From assembly GCA_963793105.1 (NCBI GenBank), contig CAWBZB010000004.1, positions 992,001-1,056,000 of the forward strand: a stretch of DNA of 64,000 nt, given 5' to 3'. Source of the DNA: UBA10649 sp963793105. GTDB lineage: Bacteria > Actinomycetota > Actinomycetes > S36-B12. The position numbers and the translations under genes were made by a program. This document shows, piece by piece, positions 56,742 to 64,000 of this stretch; the first letter of the stretch is position 1; each line of letters opens with the position of its first letter. A model generated the notes under the pieces. The model had not been told where the DNA came from. It worked only from the letters and a program-made list of their open reading frames with translations, and ran no database searches.

Positions 56742-57689
56742 ATGCCCGATTCGCTGAAGTGGTCCGCTGACGACATGCCCGACCTGACCGGCCGGACAGC
56801 CATCGTCACCGGGGCGAACTCCGGCGTCGGACTGGCGGCCGCCCGCGAACTGGCCCGTCACGGAGCCGACGTCACGCTCGCGGTGCGGAACACGGAGAAG
56901 GGCTCCCGGGCCCGGGCGCTGATCCTGACGGACGCCCCGAACGCGCAGGTGGAGGTCGAGGCCCTCGACCTCGCGGACCTGGCGTCCATTCGGGCGTTCG
57001 CGGACCGCTGGTCGCAGGCGCACCCCCAGGGCCTCGACCTGCTGATCAACAACGCCGGGGTCATGGCCATCCCACAGGCGACCACCGCGGACGGCTTCGA
57101 GATGCAGTTCGGCACCAACCACCTCGGGCACTTCGCCCTGACCGGGCTCTTGCTGCCGGCCCTGGTCGCACGCCCACGGTCACGGGTCGTGACGGTGTCG
57201 TCCAACGGCCACCGCTTCGGACGCATGAACTTCGACGACCTCATGGGCCAGCGCAAGTACCGGTCGTGGGGTGCCTACGGACAGAGCAAGCTCGCGAACC
57301 TGCTCTTCACCGCTGAGCTGCAGCGCCGACTGGACGCCAACGCCATCCCCGTCCATGCCATGGCTGCCCACCCGGGCTATGCCGCGACGAACCTGCAGGC
57401 CGTGGGACCTGAGCTCAGTGGCCGGTCGTGGCTGCGCCGGCCGATCGAGCTGATGAACCGGTTCGTCGGGCAGTCCGCCGCGATGGGGGCACTTCCCACG
57501 CTCTTCGCGGCGACCGCTCCCGGCCTCCCCGGCGACAGCTATGTTGGGCCCGACGGCTTCATGGAGCAACGTGGCCATCCCCGGCTGGTGGACCGGAGTT
57601 CCGCGGCCAAGAATCGCGCGGACGCCCGGCGGCTGTGGGACGAGAGCGAGCGCCTGACAGGTGTCACCTTCCCCTTGGAGGCATCATGA
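56742..57689 (+). CDS. Short-chain dehydrogenase/reductase (retinol-dehydrogenase-like)
   Basis: A classical SDR of about 315 residues: NAD(P) loop TGANSGVG, NNAG motif, catalytic Ser in VVTVSSNGH and Tyr-x3-Lys in YGQSKLAN. The subgroup resembles retinol-dehydrogenase-like oxidoreductases; the substrate is unknown. An in-frame TTG at 56730 is an alternative start. The stop overlaps the aguA ATG (ATGA). Confidence 0.88.
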   Translation: MPDSLKWSADDMPDLTGRTAIVTGANSGVGLAAARELARHGADVTLAVRNTEKGSRARALILTDAPNAQVEVEALDLADLASIRAFADRWSQAHPQGLDLLINNAGVMAIPQATTADGFEMQFGTNHLGHFALTGLLLPALVARPRSRVVTVSSNGHRFGRMNFDDLMGQRKYRSWGAYGQSKLANLLFTAELQRRLDANAIPVHAMAAHPGYAATNLQAVGPELSGRSWLRRPIELMNRFVGQSAAMGALPTLFAATAPGLPGDSYVGPDGFMEQRGHPRLVDRSSAAKNRADARRLWDESERLTGVTFPLEAS

Positions 57690-58724
57690 CGACGGACGGC
57701 ACGACGGGCCCCGCGTGGAGCATGCCGGCGGAGTGGGAGCCGCACGAGCGCACCTGGATGGCGTGGCCCACGACGGGCTACACCCTCGGCGACACACCGG
57801 AGGAGGCCATCGAGGCGCGGGCCTGCTGGTCATCCGTGGCCAACGTCATCGCCCAGTTCGAGCCGGTGACCGTCGTCGTCGCCCGATCAGATTTGGAGAC
57901 GGCCCGGCAGTGGCTCGACCCGGCCGTGTCGGTTCTCGAGGCACCCCTGGATGACGCCTGGATGCGTGACATCGGCCCCACCTTCGTCCGGGGTCCGGGC
58001 GGCGAGCTGGCCGGCGTCGACTGGGTGTTCAACGGCTGGGGTGCACAGTCGTGGGCCACCTGGGACAAGGACGCGCAGATCGCCGGCCGAGTGTGCGCGG
58101 ACCTCTCGGTCCCCGTCGTCCCGTCCCCCATGGTCAACGAGGGCGGCGGCATCCACGTCAATGGTGCGGGCACCGTGCTGCTCACCCGCACCGTCCAGCT
58201 CGGCGAAGGCCGGAACGCGGACTGGAGCCAGGAGCAGGCCGAGGCGGAGCTACGCCGGACCCTCGGGGTCGACACCTTCGTCTGGGTCGAGCGCGGACTG
58301 ACCCGCGACTACGACGAGTTCGGCACCCGAGGGCACGTGGACATCGTGGCCTGCTTCTCGGACGAGAAGACCGTCCTGTTCCACGACCAGCGCAATCCCG
58401 AGCATCCGGACTTCGCCGTCAGTGCCGAGGTGCGCACGCTCCTGGAGTCCCAGCCCGGGCTGACGGCGATCCCGGTGCCTGCTCCCGACACGCTGCGCGA
58501 CGACGACGGCTGGGTCGACTACAGCTACATCAACCACTACGTGTGCAATGGCGCCGTCATCCTGTGCGCCTTCGACGATCCCGGGGACGAGACGAGCCGC
58601 CGACATCCTCCTCGAGGCCTACCCGGGGCGCGAGATCGTGCTGGTCGACGCTCGCCCGCTCTTCGCCCGCGGCGGCGGAATCCACTGCATCACCCAGCAG
58701 CAGCCCTCGGCGGGGACCGCGTGA
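57686..58724 (+). CDS. aguA: Agmatine deiminase with apparent frameshift
   Basis: AguA hydrolyses agmatine to N-carbamoylputrescine and ammonia. The protein (about 345 residues after correction) has the guanidino-modifying fold motifs DDAWMRDIGPTF, NEGGGIHVNG and RGHVDIV. Near 58593 one extra base shifts the frame; the conserved end ARGGGIHCITQQQPSAG with the catalytic Cys is found in the next frame and stops at 58724. ATG overlaps the SDR stop; GGAGG lies upstream. Confidence 0.88.
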
Positions 58725-59111
58725 CCGGGGAGCACGACCTCCGCACCGCTGCTGGCGAGCATGCGCCGGTCGTCCGGCCGGGGAGTTCGTCTTCGTCTCC
58801 CGCCTGACCACGCCGGACGTGGAGTGCGAGGCGACGGTTCGCGAGGACGAGGGGCTGACCTGCCTCGTTCGCCGGGAGATGGCGGACGCCGAGGGCTGGA
58901 CCTATGACTTCGTCGCCGGGTGGATCACCCTGCAGGTGCACTCCGCGCTCGCCGCCATCGGACTCACCGCCGCGGTCAGCGAGGCGCTGACGGACGCGCG
59001 GGATCAGCTGCAACGTGGTCGCGGGCTACTTCCACGACCACCTGCTCGTCCCCCGGAGAGGGTGGACGATGCGATTGGCCGCTCAGGAGGACCTCAGTTC
59101 CTCCGCAGTAG
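58721..59111 (+). pseudogene. ACT-domain protein, multiply frameshifted
   Basis: A GTG overlapping the aguA stop (GTGA) begins MTGEHDLRT; the best conserved part is EFVFVSRLTTPDVECEATVR and GWITLQVHSALAAIGLTAAVSEAL, matching small COG3602-like ACT proteins. The C-terminal NVVAGYFHDHLLVP is in a third frame. At least four single-base shifts interrupt it. The end overlaps the oppositely oriented MBL gene. True decay or poor sequence cannot be separated. Confidence 0.65.
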
Positions 59112-59875
59112 CGCGGGCCCGCTCCTCGTTGAGCCGGTGCAGGTCGGCGTTGTCCGGGTCGAGGATCCGCGGGTCGTCCGAGATCCGGCCAGCGAGCAGG
59201 TCGTCCAGATATCGCAGATCCGCCTCGAGGCGGGACGCCGGATCGCGGGTCGGCGTACCGTGGCCGGGAATCAGGATCCGCGCCGCGCGTACCGCCGCGC
59301 GGAGAGCAGGTCCAAACCGGCCAGGTAGGTCTCCAGGGTGAGGTCGTCGCGCGCCGGCATCGGGCAGCTCGACGTCGCTGAGCATGTCGCCGACGACCAG
59401 CACCCCGGAATCCTCGACAGGACGGCCAGGTGCGCGGGCGCGTGGGCGTCGTGAGGATGCAGGAGCCAACGGACCGTCCCAGGGAACGATGCCGTCCGGC
59501 AGGGGCCGCAGGCGGCCGGCCAGGTCGATGAGGTCGGCGGTGAGGTACTCGCCAGCGGGGCAAGGAGCCGGTCGCGCTCCTGCTACAGGTGGGCGACCGT
59601 TCCCGCGGGACGACCATCGCGGACACGTCGCCGAGCTCCGGATGCCACATGACGTGGTCGTAGTGCTCGTGCGTGGCCAGTCCCGCCACGCACGTGACTC
59701 CCAGCGCAGCGAGATCCGAGGGGATGGCGGCGAGCTCGTCCGGGTCCCAGGCGGGATCGATGACGATCGCCCCGCCCTGGCCGTCGAGCAGGACAGTGGA
59801 CGTGGTCGAGTAGCGGCGGGAGGTGGCGACCCAGGTCCCGGCCGCGACCTCGAGCAGGCGTTGGGGTCGTGCCAT
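59083..59875 (-). pseudogene. Metallo-beta-lactamase-fold hydrolase, multiply frameshifted
   Basis: From ATG 59875 the frame is intact for about 85 residues, including the zinc motif HEHYDH. Later parts appear in other frames: EYLTADLIDLAGRLRPLPDG, then EDSGVLVVGDMLSDVELP and RILIPGHGTPTRDP, with the last zinc-binding His. At least four indels are needed to join them. Substrate unknown. Confidence 0.65.
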
Positions 59876-59941
59876 GCCATGACGGTAGTGGCCACGGCAT
59901 GACGAGGGGCCGCCCCCGAAGGAACGGCCCCGACGTCAGCG

Positions 59942-60023
59942 TGGCAGGTGAAGGATTCGAACCTTCGAAGGCAAAGCCGACGGATTTACAGTCCGCTCCC
60001 ATTGGCCGCTCGGGCAACCTGCC
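59942..60023 (-). tRNA. tRNA-Tyr (GUA)
   Basis: An 82-nt class II tRNA starting GGCAGGTTGCCCGAGC with a long variable arm and anticodon GUA in the loop CTGTAAA. The acceptor stem closes with the 3' CCTGCC. No CCA is encoded. Confidence 0.94.
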
Positions 60024-60071
60024 GTGACGCAGGCAGAAGGATACACACGCCTCGGCGAGGGCCCGCCGGGG

Positions 60072-60716
60072 TCACTCCGCCAGGGTCCGGTCCACGGCCT
60101 CGACGAACGTCGGGGCGACCACCACGCCCGGCGGGAATCCGGTCGGCGAGCTCGGCACGCCGATGAAGGGGATGCCGGCCCGCCGCGCGGCCTCCTCGTC
60201 CCAGGACGAGTCGCCGATCATGGTCGCATCCGCCGCGGCACCACCGAGTCGGTCGCATGCGGCGAGCAGCCCGTCCGGCCACGGCTTGGGCCGGATCGAC
60301 GCATCGCGACCGACGACGAGGTCGACCGGCTGCCCGACTCCCACCCCGATGCCGTGGGCGATCAGCACCTCCGTGGCGACGTCGGCGGGCAGCAGCGTGA
60401 CGACGGCGACGCGCATCCGGCTCAGGACGTCCAGCGTGCCGGACACGGTCGGCATCGTCACTGACTGCGCAATGGCGGCCCGCTCATGCACGGCGATCGC
60501 CGAGGACACCTCGTGCCACCGCGGGTCACCGAGCTTCGAGTGCAGCACCGCCATGCACGCCTGGGTCGGACGGTCCCAGTCGGTGTCCGGCACCTCCGCG
60601 TCGTTCCACGTGCCGAGCAGCCGCTCGACGTCGGCAAGGGCCGCGGAGTAGTCGGTGTAGGACTGCAGGTCGACGAGGGTCCGGTCGAGGTCAAGCAGCA
60701 GCATGCGCGTCGTCAC
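60072..60716 (-). CDS. HAD family hydrolase
   Basis: A cytoplasmic HAD phosphatase-like protein of 214 residues with nucleophile motif DLDRTLVD, Lys in RPKPWPDG and the acidic GDSSWDEEAA. The start is GTG at 60716 or ATG at 60704. It is divergent from the next gene with only 17 bp between starts. Substrate unknown. Confidence 0.85.
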   Translation of the reverse strand: MTTRMLLLDLDRTLVDLQSYTDYSAALADVERLLGTWNDAEVPDTDWDRPTQACMAVLHSKLGDPRWHEVSSAIAVHERAAIAQSVTMPTVSGTLDVLSRMRVAVVTLLPADVATEVLIAHGIGVGVGQPVDLVVGRDASIRPKPWPDGLLAACDRLGGAAADATMIGDSSWDEEAARRAGIPFIGVPSSPTGFPPGVVVAPTFVEAVDRTLAE

Positions 60717-60733
60717 TATGCGAGGGTAGGCGC

Positions 60734-62783
60734 ATGCTCGACCCCCGTCATGCGATCCTGTTCGAGCCGGTGGCGATCGGCCCGAAGACCCTCCCCAACC
60801 GCTTCTACCAGGTGCCGCACGCCTCCGGCTTCGGCTCCGGCAAGCCGCGCACCCAGGCCGCCTTCCGTGGGATCAAGGCCGAGGGAGGGTGGGGCGGGGT
60901 GTGCGTGGAGTACGCACCCGTGTCGGCCGACAGTGACGAGACGCCCTACGTGGCCGCCTACATCCGAGACGACCGCGATGTGGCCGCGCTGCGGCTCACC
61001 GCCGACGCCGTCCACGCCCACGGTTCCCTGGCGGGGCTCGAGCTCTACCACGGCGGCAACTCGAGCCCGAACGTCTCGGGCCGCCACACGCGAATCGCAC
61101 CGAGCGCGGCGGCGGCGAGCATCCGCTGGGGATCCGCGGCCCGCGAGATGAGCCTCGACGACATCCGGCGCGTCCAGGCCGACTTCGTGGCCGGTGCCCG
61201 CCGGGCGCGGGATGCCGGGTTCGACATCGTCTACGTCTACGGCGCGCACGGCTACCTGCTCACCCAGTTCCTCTCCACGTGGTCCAACCGGCGCACGGAC
61301 GGCTACGGCGGGACGCTCGCCGGCCGGGCCCGGTTCGCACTGGAGACCATCGGGATGGTGCGCGAGGCCGTCGGGGACGACTGTGCCATCGCCACCCGGA
61401 TCTGCGTCGACGGCCGTCGGGAGATCAAGGGCGTCCGGATCGAGGAGATGCTCGAGTTCGTGCGGATGGCCGATCCCATGGTCGACCTGTTCGACGTGAC
61501 CGTCGGCTCCTGGCCCGAGGATTCCGGCACGTCGCGCTACTACCCCGAGGGCCACCAGCTGCCGTGGACCTCCCGCGTGCGCGAGGCCACCGGCAAGCCC
61601 ATCGTCGGCGTCGGCCGCTACACCAGTCCCGACCAGATGGCCGCCGTCATCAGGTCGGGCAGCTTCGATCTCATCGGGGCGGCGCGACCGGCGATCGCCG
61701 ACCCGTTCCTGCCCCGCAAGATCGCGGAAGGGCGCCTCGGCGACATCCGCGAGTGCACCGGCGCCAACATCTGCATCCTGAAGGAGGAGGACTTCCGCCA
61801 CGTCGGCTGCGTACAGAACGCGACCGCCGGCGAGGAGTTCCGCCGCGGCTGGCATCCCGAGACGTTCGATCCCACGCCCGACCCGGAGCGGGCGGTGCTC
61901 GTCGTCGGCGCCGGCCCCGCCGGCATGGAGGCCGCCATGGTGCTCGGCAAGCGTGGCTTCGCGGCCGTGCACCTCGTCGATGCGCACGACGAGATCGGCG
62001 GTCGCATCCGCTGGACGAGACGACTGCCCACCCTGGGCGACTGGGGGCGCATCGCCGACTGGCGCCAGACCCAGCTCGCCGGACTCGACAACGTGGACGT
62101 CATCACCGGGCGAACCCTGTCGACGCAGGACGTCCTCGAATACGGAGCCAGCGTCGTCATCATGGCCACGGGCAGTGCCTGGGCCACCGACGGAAGCCAG
62201 CCAGGCAGGCTCGGGGTCATCGACGAGGCAGCGGGCTCACTGACGCCCGAGCGGATCATGGACGGCGACCGAGCCTCGCGGACAGCGGGTCGCCGTGTAC
62301 GACTGCGACGGCTACTACGTCGGCCCGGGAATCGCCGAGCTGCTGGCGGCCGAGGGGTACGACGTCCACCTCGTCGCGACCGATGCGGTCATCTCGCCGA
62401 TCTCGGACGGCACGCTGGAGGGGACGATGCTGCGCCAGCACCTCCACGACGTCGGCGTCACCATGCACCCGGGCATCACCATCCTGGCCCGCACGCCGAC
62501 CGGAGTCACCGGCGAGACCGAGTACGGCGACCCGTGGAGCCTGGACGTGGACGATCTCGTGCTGGTGACTCACCAGGTCCCCGTCGACGGCGTCTACCGC
62601 GAGCTCGCGGCCGATCCCGCCGCCCTGAGCGAGGCGGGCATCGACCAGCTGCACCTCATCGGCGACGCGCAGTCCCCGCGGTGGATCTCCGAGGCCGTCT
62701 TCGACGGGCATCGCCTCGCGCGCGAACTCGACGGTCCGGATCCGGCGTTCCCCGCCCCGCTCACACGTGACCTGCCTGCCTGA
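60734..62783 (+). CDS. Trimethylamine-dehydrogenase-type FMN/FAD oxidoreductase with apparent frameshift
   Basis: The N-terminal old-yellow-enzyme barrel (HGYLLTQFLSTWSNRRTDGYGG) is followed by an iron-sulfur segment and a nucleotide-binding half (VLVVGAGPAGMEAA). Homology to trimethylamine dehydrogenase extends to LTPERIMDG and LIGDAQSPRW. One extra base at about 62273 splits the C-terminus; correction gives a 682-residue protein ending at 62783. The cluster ligands appear as Cys341, Ala344, Cys347, Cys359, so one of the four usual cysteines is missing. Substrate could be a methylated amine but is unproven. Confidence 0.85.
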
Positions 62784-62795
62784 CCGTGCCCCGGC

Positions 62796-63077
62796 TCACG
62801 AGTGGTAGGCGGCCGCCACCGCGTGGCCGCGCCCTCGGCCGATCAGCCAACGGTTGACCGGCACGGTGACGACGAAGGCAAGGCCAAAGGTCAGCGCCAC
62901 CGCCAGCGCGATCGTGGCGCCGGTATCCCACCCCCACCACGTGCCGAGGACCAGCCCCAGGATCTCGCCGATCGCGCACCCGGTCAGGCAGTGTGCGGTC
63001 GCCGTGACCGCGGCCCGCGTCAGGCCCTGCCGCGAATCGTGGCCCGCATTCGTCGACTGGTCGCCATGTGCCTCCAT
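62796..63077 (-). CDS. DUF4396-type small membrane protein
   Basis: A 93-residue protein with two hydrophobic segments and the AHCLTGCAIGEILGL motif typical of DUF4396. The ATG at 63077 has GGAGG six bases upstream. The family function is unknown. It converges with the preceding oxidoreductase. Confidence 0.75.
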   Translation of the reverse strand: MEAHGDQSTNAGHDSRQGLTRAAVTATAHCLTGCAIGEILGLVLGTWWGWDTGATIALAVALTFGLAFVVTVPVNRWLIGRGRGHAVAAAYHS

Positions 63078-63206
63078 CGCACGCCTCCAGATGCTGCCCG
63101 CTGCCGACCGATCATGCGCGTGCCTCGACCAGCAGTCAACGCACGCCCAGCCGACGACCACGGGAGCCCCCTCCTGACAGAATGGCCGGGTACCCGAGGA
63201 GGACCC

Positions 63207-63698
63207 ATGGCTGACAGCAGCTTCGACATCGTGTCCAAGGTCGATCGTCAGGAGGCGGACAACGCCCTGAACCAGGCGGCCAAGGAACTGTCCCAGCGCT
63301 ACGACTTCAAGAACACCGGCACGACCATCGAATGGAAGGGCGACCTCGCGGTCGAGATCACGTCCGGCACCGAGGAGCGCGCGAAGGCCGCTCTCGAGGT
63401 CTTCCGCGAGAAGCTCATCAAGCGCGGGCTGAGCCTGAAGTCGTTCGAGGCGGACGAGCCCCGGTCGTCCGGCAAGGAGTACAAGATCGGCGGCACCTTC
63501 AAGGCCGGGATCAGCCAGGAGCAGGCGAAGAAGCTCGGCAAGCTCATCCGGGACGAGGGCCCCAAGTCGGTCAAGTCGCAGATCATGGGAGACGAACTGC
63601 GTGTGACCAGCAAGAGTCGGGACGACCTCCAGGCGGTGCAGGCCCTGGTGAAGGGTGCCGACCTCGACTTCGCGGTGCAGTTCGACAACTACCGCTGA
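63207..63698 (+). CDS. YajQ family nucleotide-binding protein
   Basis: A 163-residue protein starting MADSSFDIVSKVDRQEADNA, with the two RNP-like beta-alpha-beta halves of YajQ. Relatives bind nucleotides, including cyclic-di-GMP in one plant pathogen. GAGGAGG lies upstream of the ATG. Confidence 0.94.
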   Translation: MADSSFDIVSKVDRQEADNALNQAAKELSQRYDFKNTGTTIEWKGDLAVEITSGTEERAKAALEVFREKLIKRGLSLKSFEADEPRSSGKEYKIGGTFKAGISQEQAKKLGKLIRDEGPKSVKSQIMGDELRVTSKSRDDLQAVQALVKGADLDFAVQFDNYR

Positions 63699-63734
63699 CA
63701 CACGACGTTCGCGAGGCGGACGCCGACATCAACG

Positions 63735-64000
63735 TCATTCGCTGATGGGCAGCGTGCCCAGGTCGCCCTCGATCACGCCCCGGTCGTCGTCGTCGTCCAG
63801 CTCCACGGCCAGCGCGTAGGCCGCGTTGCGCTCGGCACGCGCACCGTCCAGATCGCCCGCAATCGCGAGGGCGCGCGCCATGGCCTCGTGGGCGGATGCC
63901 TCGACGAACGGGTCGACCCCGTCCGATGTGCTGATCTCCAGGCAGCGCCGCGCGTGGTACAGCGCAGACTCAGGGCGACCCAGCGCCGCGTACACCCGGC
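63735..64000 (-). CDS. TPR-like protein, C-terminal fragment at window edge
   Basis: The frame runs from the window edge to a stop at 63735. It holds Ala-rich helical repeats (AALGRPESALYHARRCLEI, HEAMARALAIAGDLDGARAE) resembling tetratricopeptide helices, as in actinobacterial regulators or effector proteins. The start lies outside the window. Confidence 0.55.
   Translation of the reverse strand, partial: RVYAALGRPESALYHARRCLEISTSDGVDPFVEASAHEAMARALAIAGDLDGARAERNAAYALAVELDDDDDRGVIEGDLGTLPISE

Overview
The window is the core ribosomal-protein and RNA-polymerase chromosome segment of a high-G+C Gram-positive bacterium (Actinomycetota). The evidence is gene order (rpmG, two MaoC-type hydratases, murB, aminotransferase, tRNA-Trp, secE, nusG, rplKA, rplJL, rpoBC, rpsLG-fusA-tuf, S10/spc/alpha operons, rplM-rpsI, glmM, glmS, acpS, nnr), strong G/C third-position bias, TANNNT -10 boxes including TAGACT, a TTG-started rpoB and frequent TGATG/ATGA stop-start overlaps. 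Genus cannot be assigned from the sequence alone.

Nearly everything is on the minus strand, so transcription runs from high to low coordinates. 1-13.6 kb: an nnr gene cut by the window edge, acpS, glmS, a divergent DUF389 membrane protein, glmM, rpsI, rplM, an ABC-F ATPase, truA, and the alpha operon (rplQ, rpoA, rpsD, rpsK, rpsM, rpmJ, infA). 14-27 kb: map, adk, secY and the contiguous spc and S10 operons up to rpsJ. 26.7-31.2 kb: the str operon (rpsL-rpsG-fusA-tuf) with a clear promoter and a tuf terminator. 31.5-32.7 kb: an acetyltransferase and a small membrane protein. 32.8-42 kb: rpoC, rpoB, two tandem hairpins, rplL, rplJ and an L10-type leader. 42.1-49.1 kb: an accessory block of branched-chain amino-acid-type ABC transporter genes (livG, F, H, M, J) plus a secreted alpha/beta hydrolase, bounded by strong terminators, between rplJ and rplA. 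49.2-51.8 kb: rplA, rplK, nusG, secE, tRNA-Trp. 52-57.7 kb: aminotransferase, murB, two hotdog hydratases, rpmG, tRNA-Met, tRNA-Thr, a DUF2157 membrane protein and an SDR. 57.7-64 kb: agmatine deiminase, an ACT-domain protein, a metallo-beta-lactamase-fold protein, tRNA-Tyr, a HAD phosphatase, a trimethylamine-dehydrogenase-type flavoenzyme, a DUF4396 protein, a YajQ protein and a partial TPR-like protein.

The genes are mainly translation, transcription and secretion machinery, with cell-wall precursor enzymes (glmS, glmM, murB) at both ends. Most distinctive observations: a 54-bp tandem repeat expanded inside an acidic loop of the LivM permease; Arg at S12 position 88, where Lys is usual and where Lys-to-Arg causes streptomycin resistance in mycobacteria; a 57-bp direct repeat supplying the only start codons of glmM; a palindromic repeat family between infA and map; and a flavoenzyme lacking one of the four iron-sulfur cysteines. 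At least eight genes, including essential rplR, carry single-base frameshifts, densest at 58.59-59.65 kb. Uncorrected sequence errors are the likeliest cause and should be excluded before any of these genes is called a pseudogene. I found no CRISPR array, insertion sequence, prophage or convincing novel multi-gene system.
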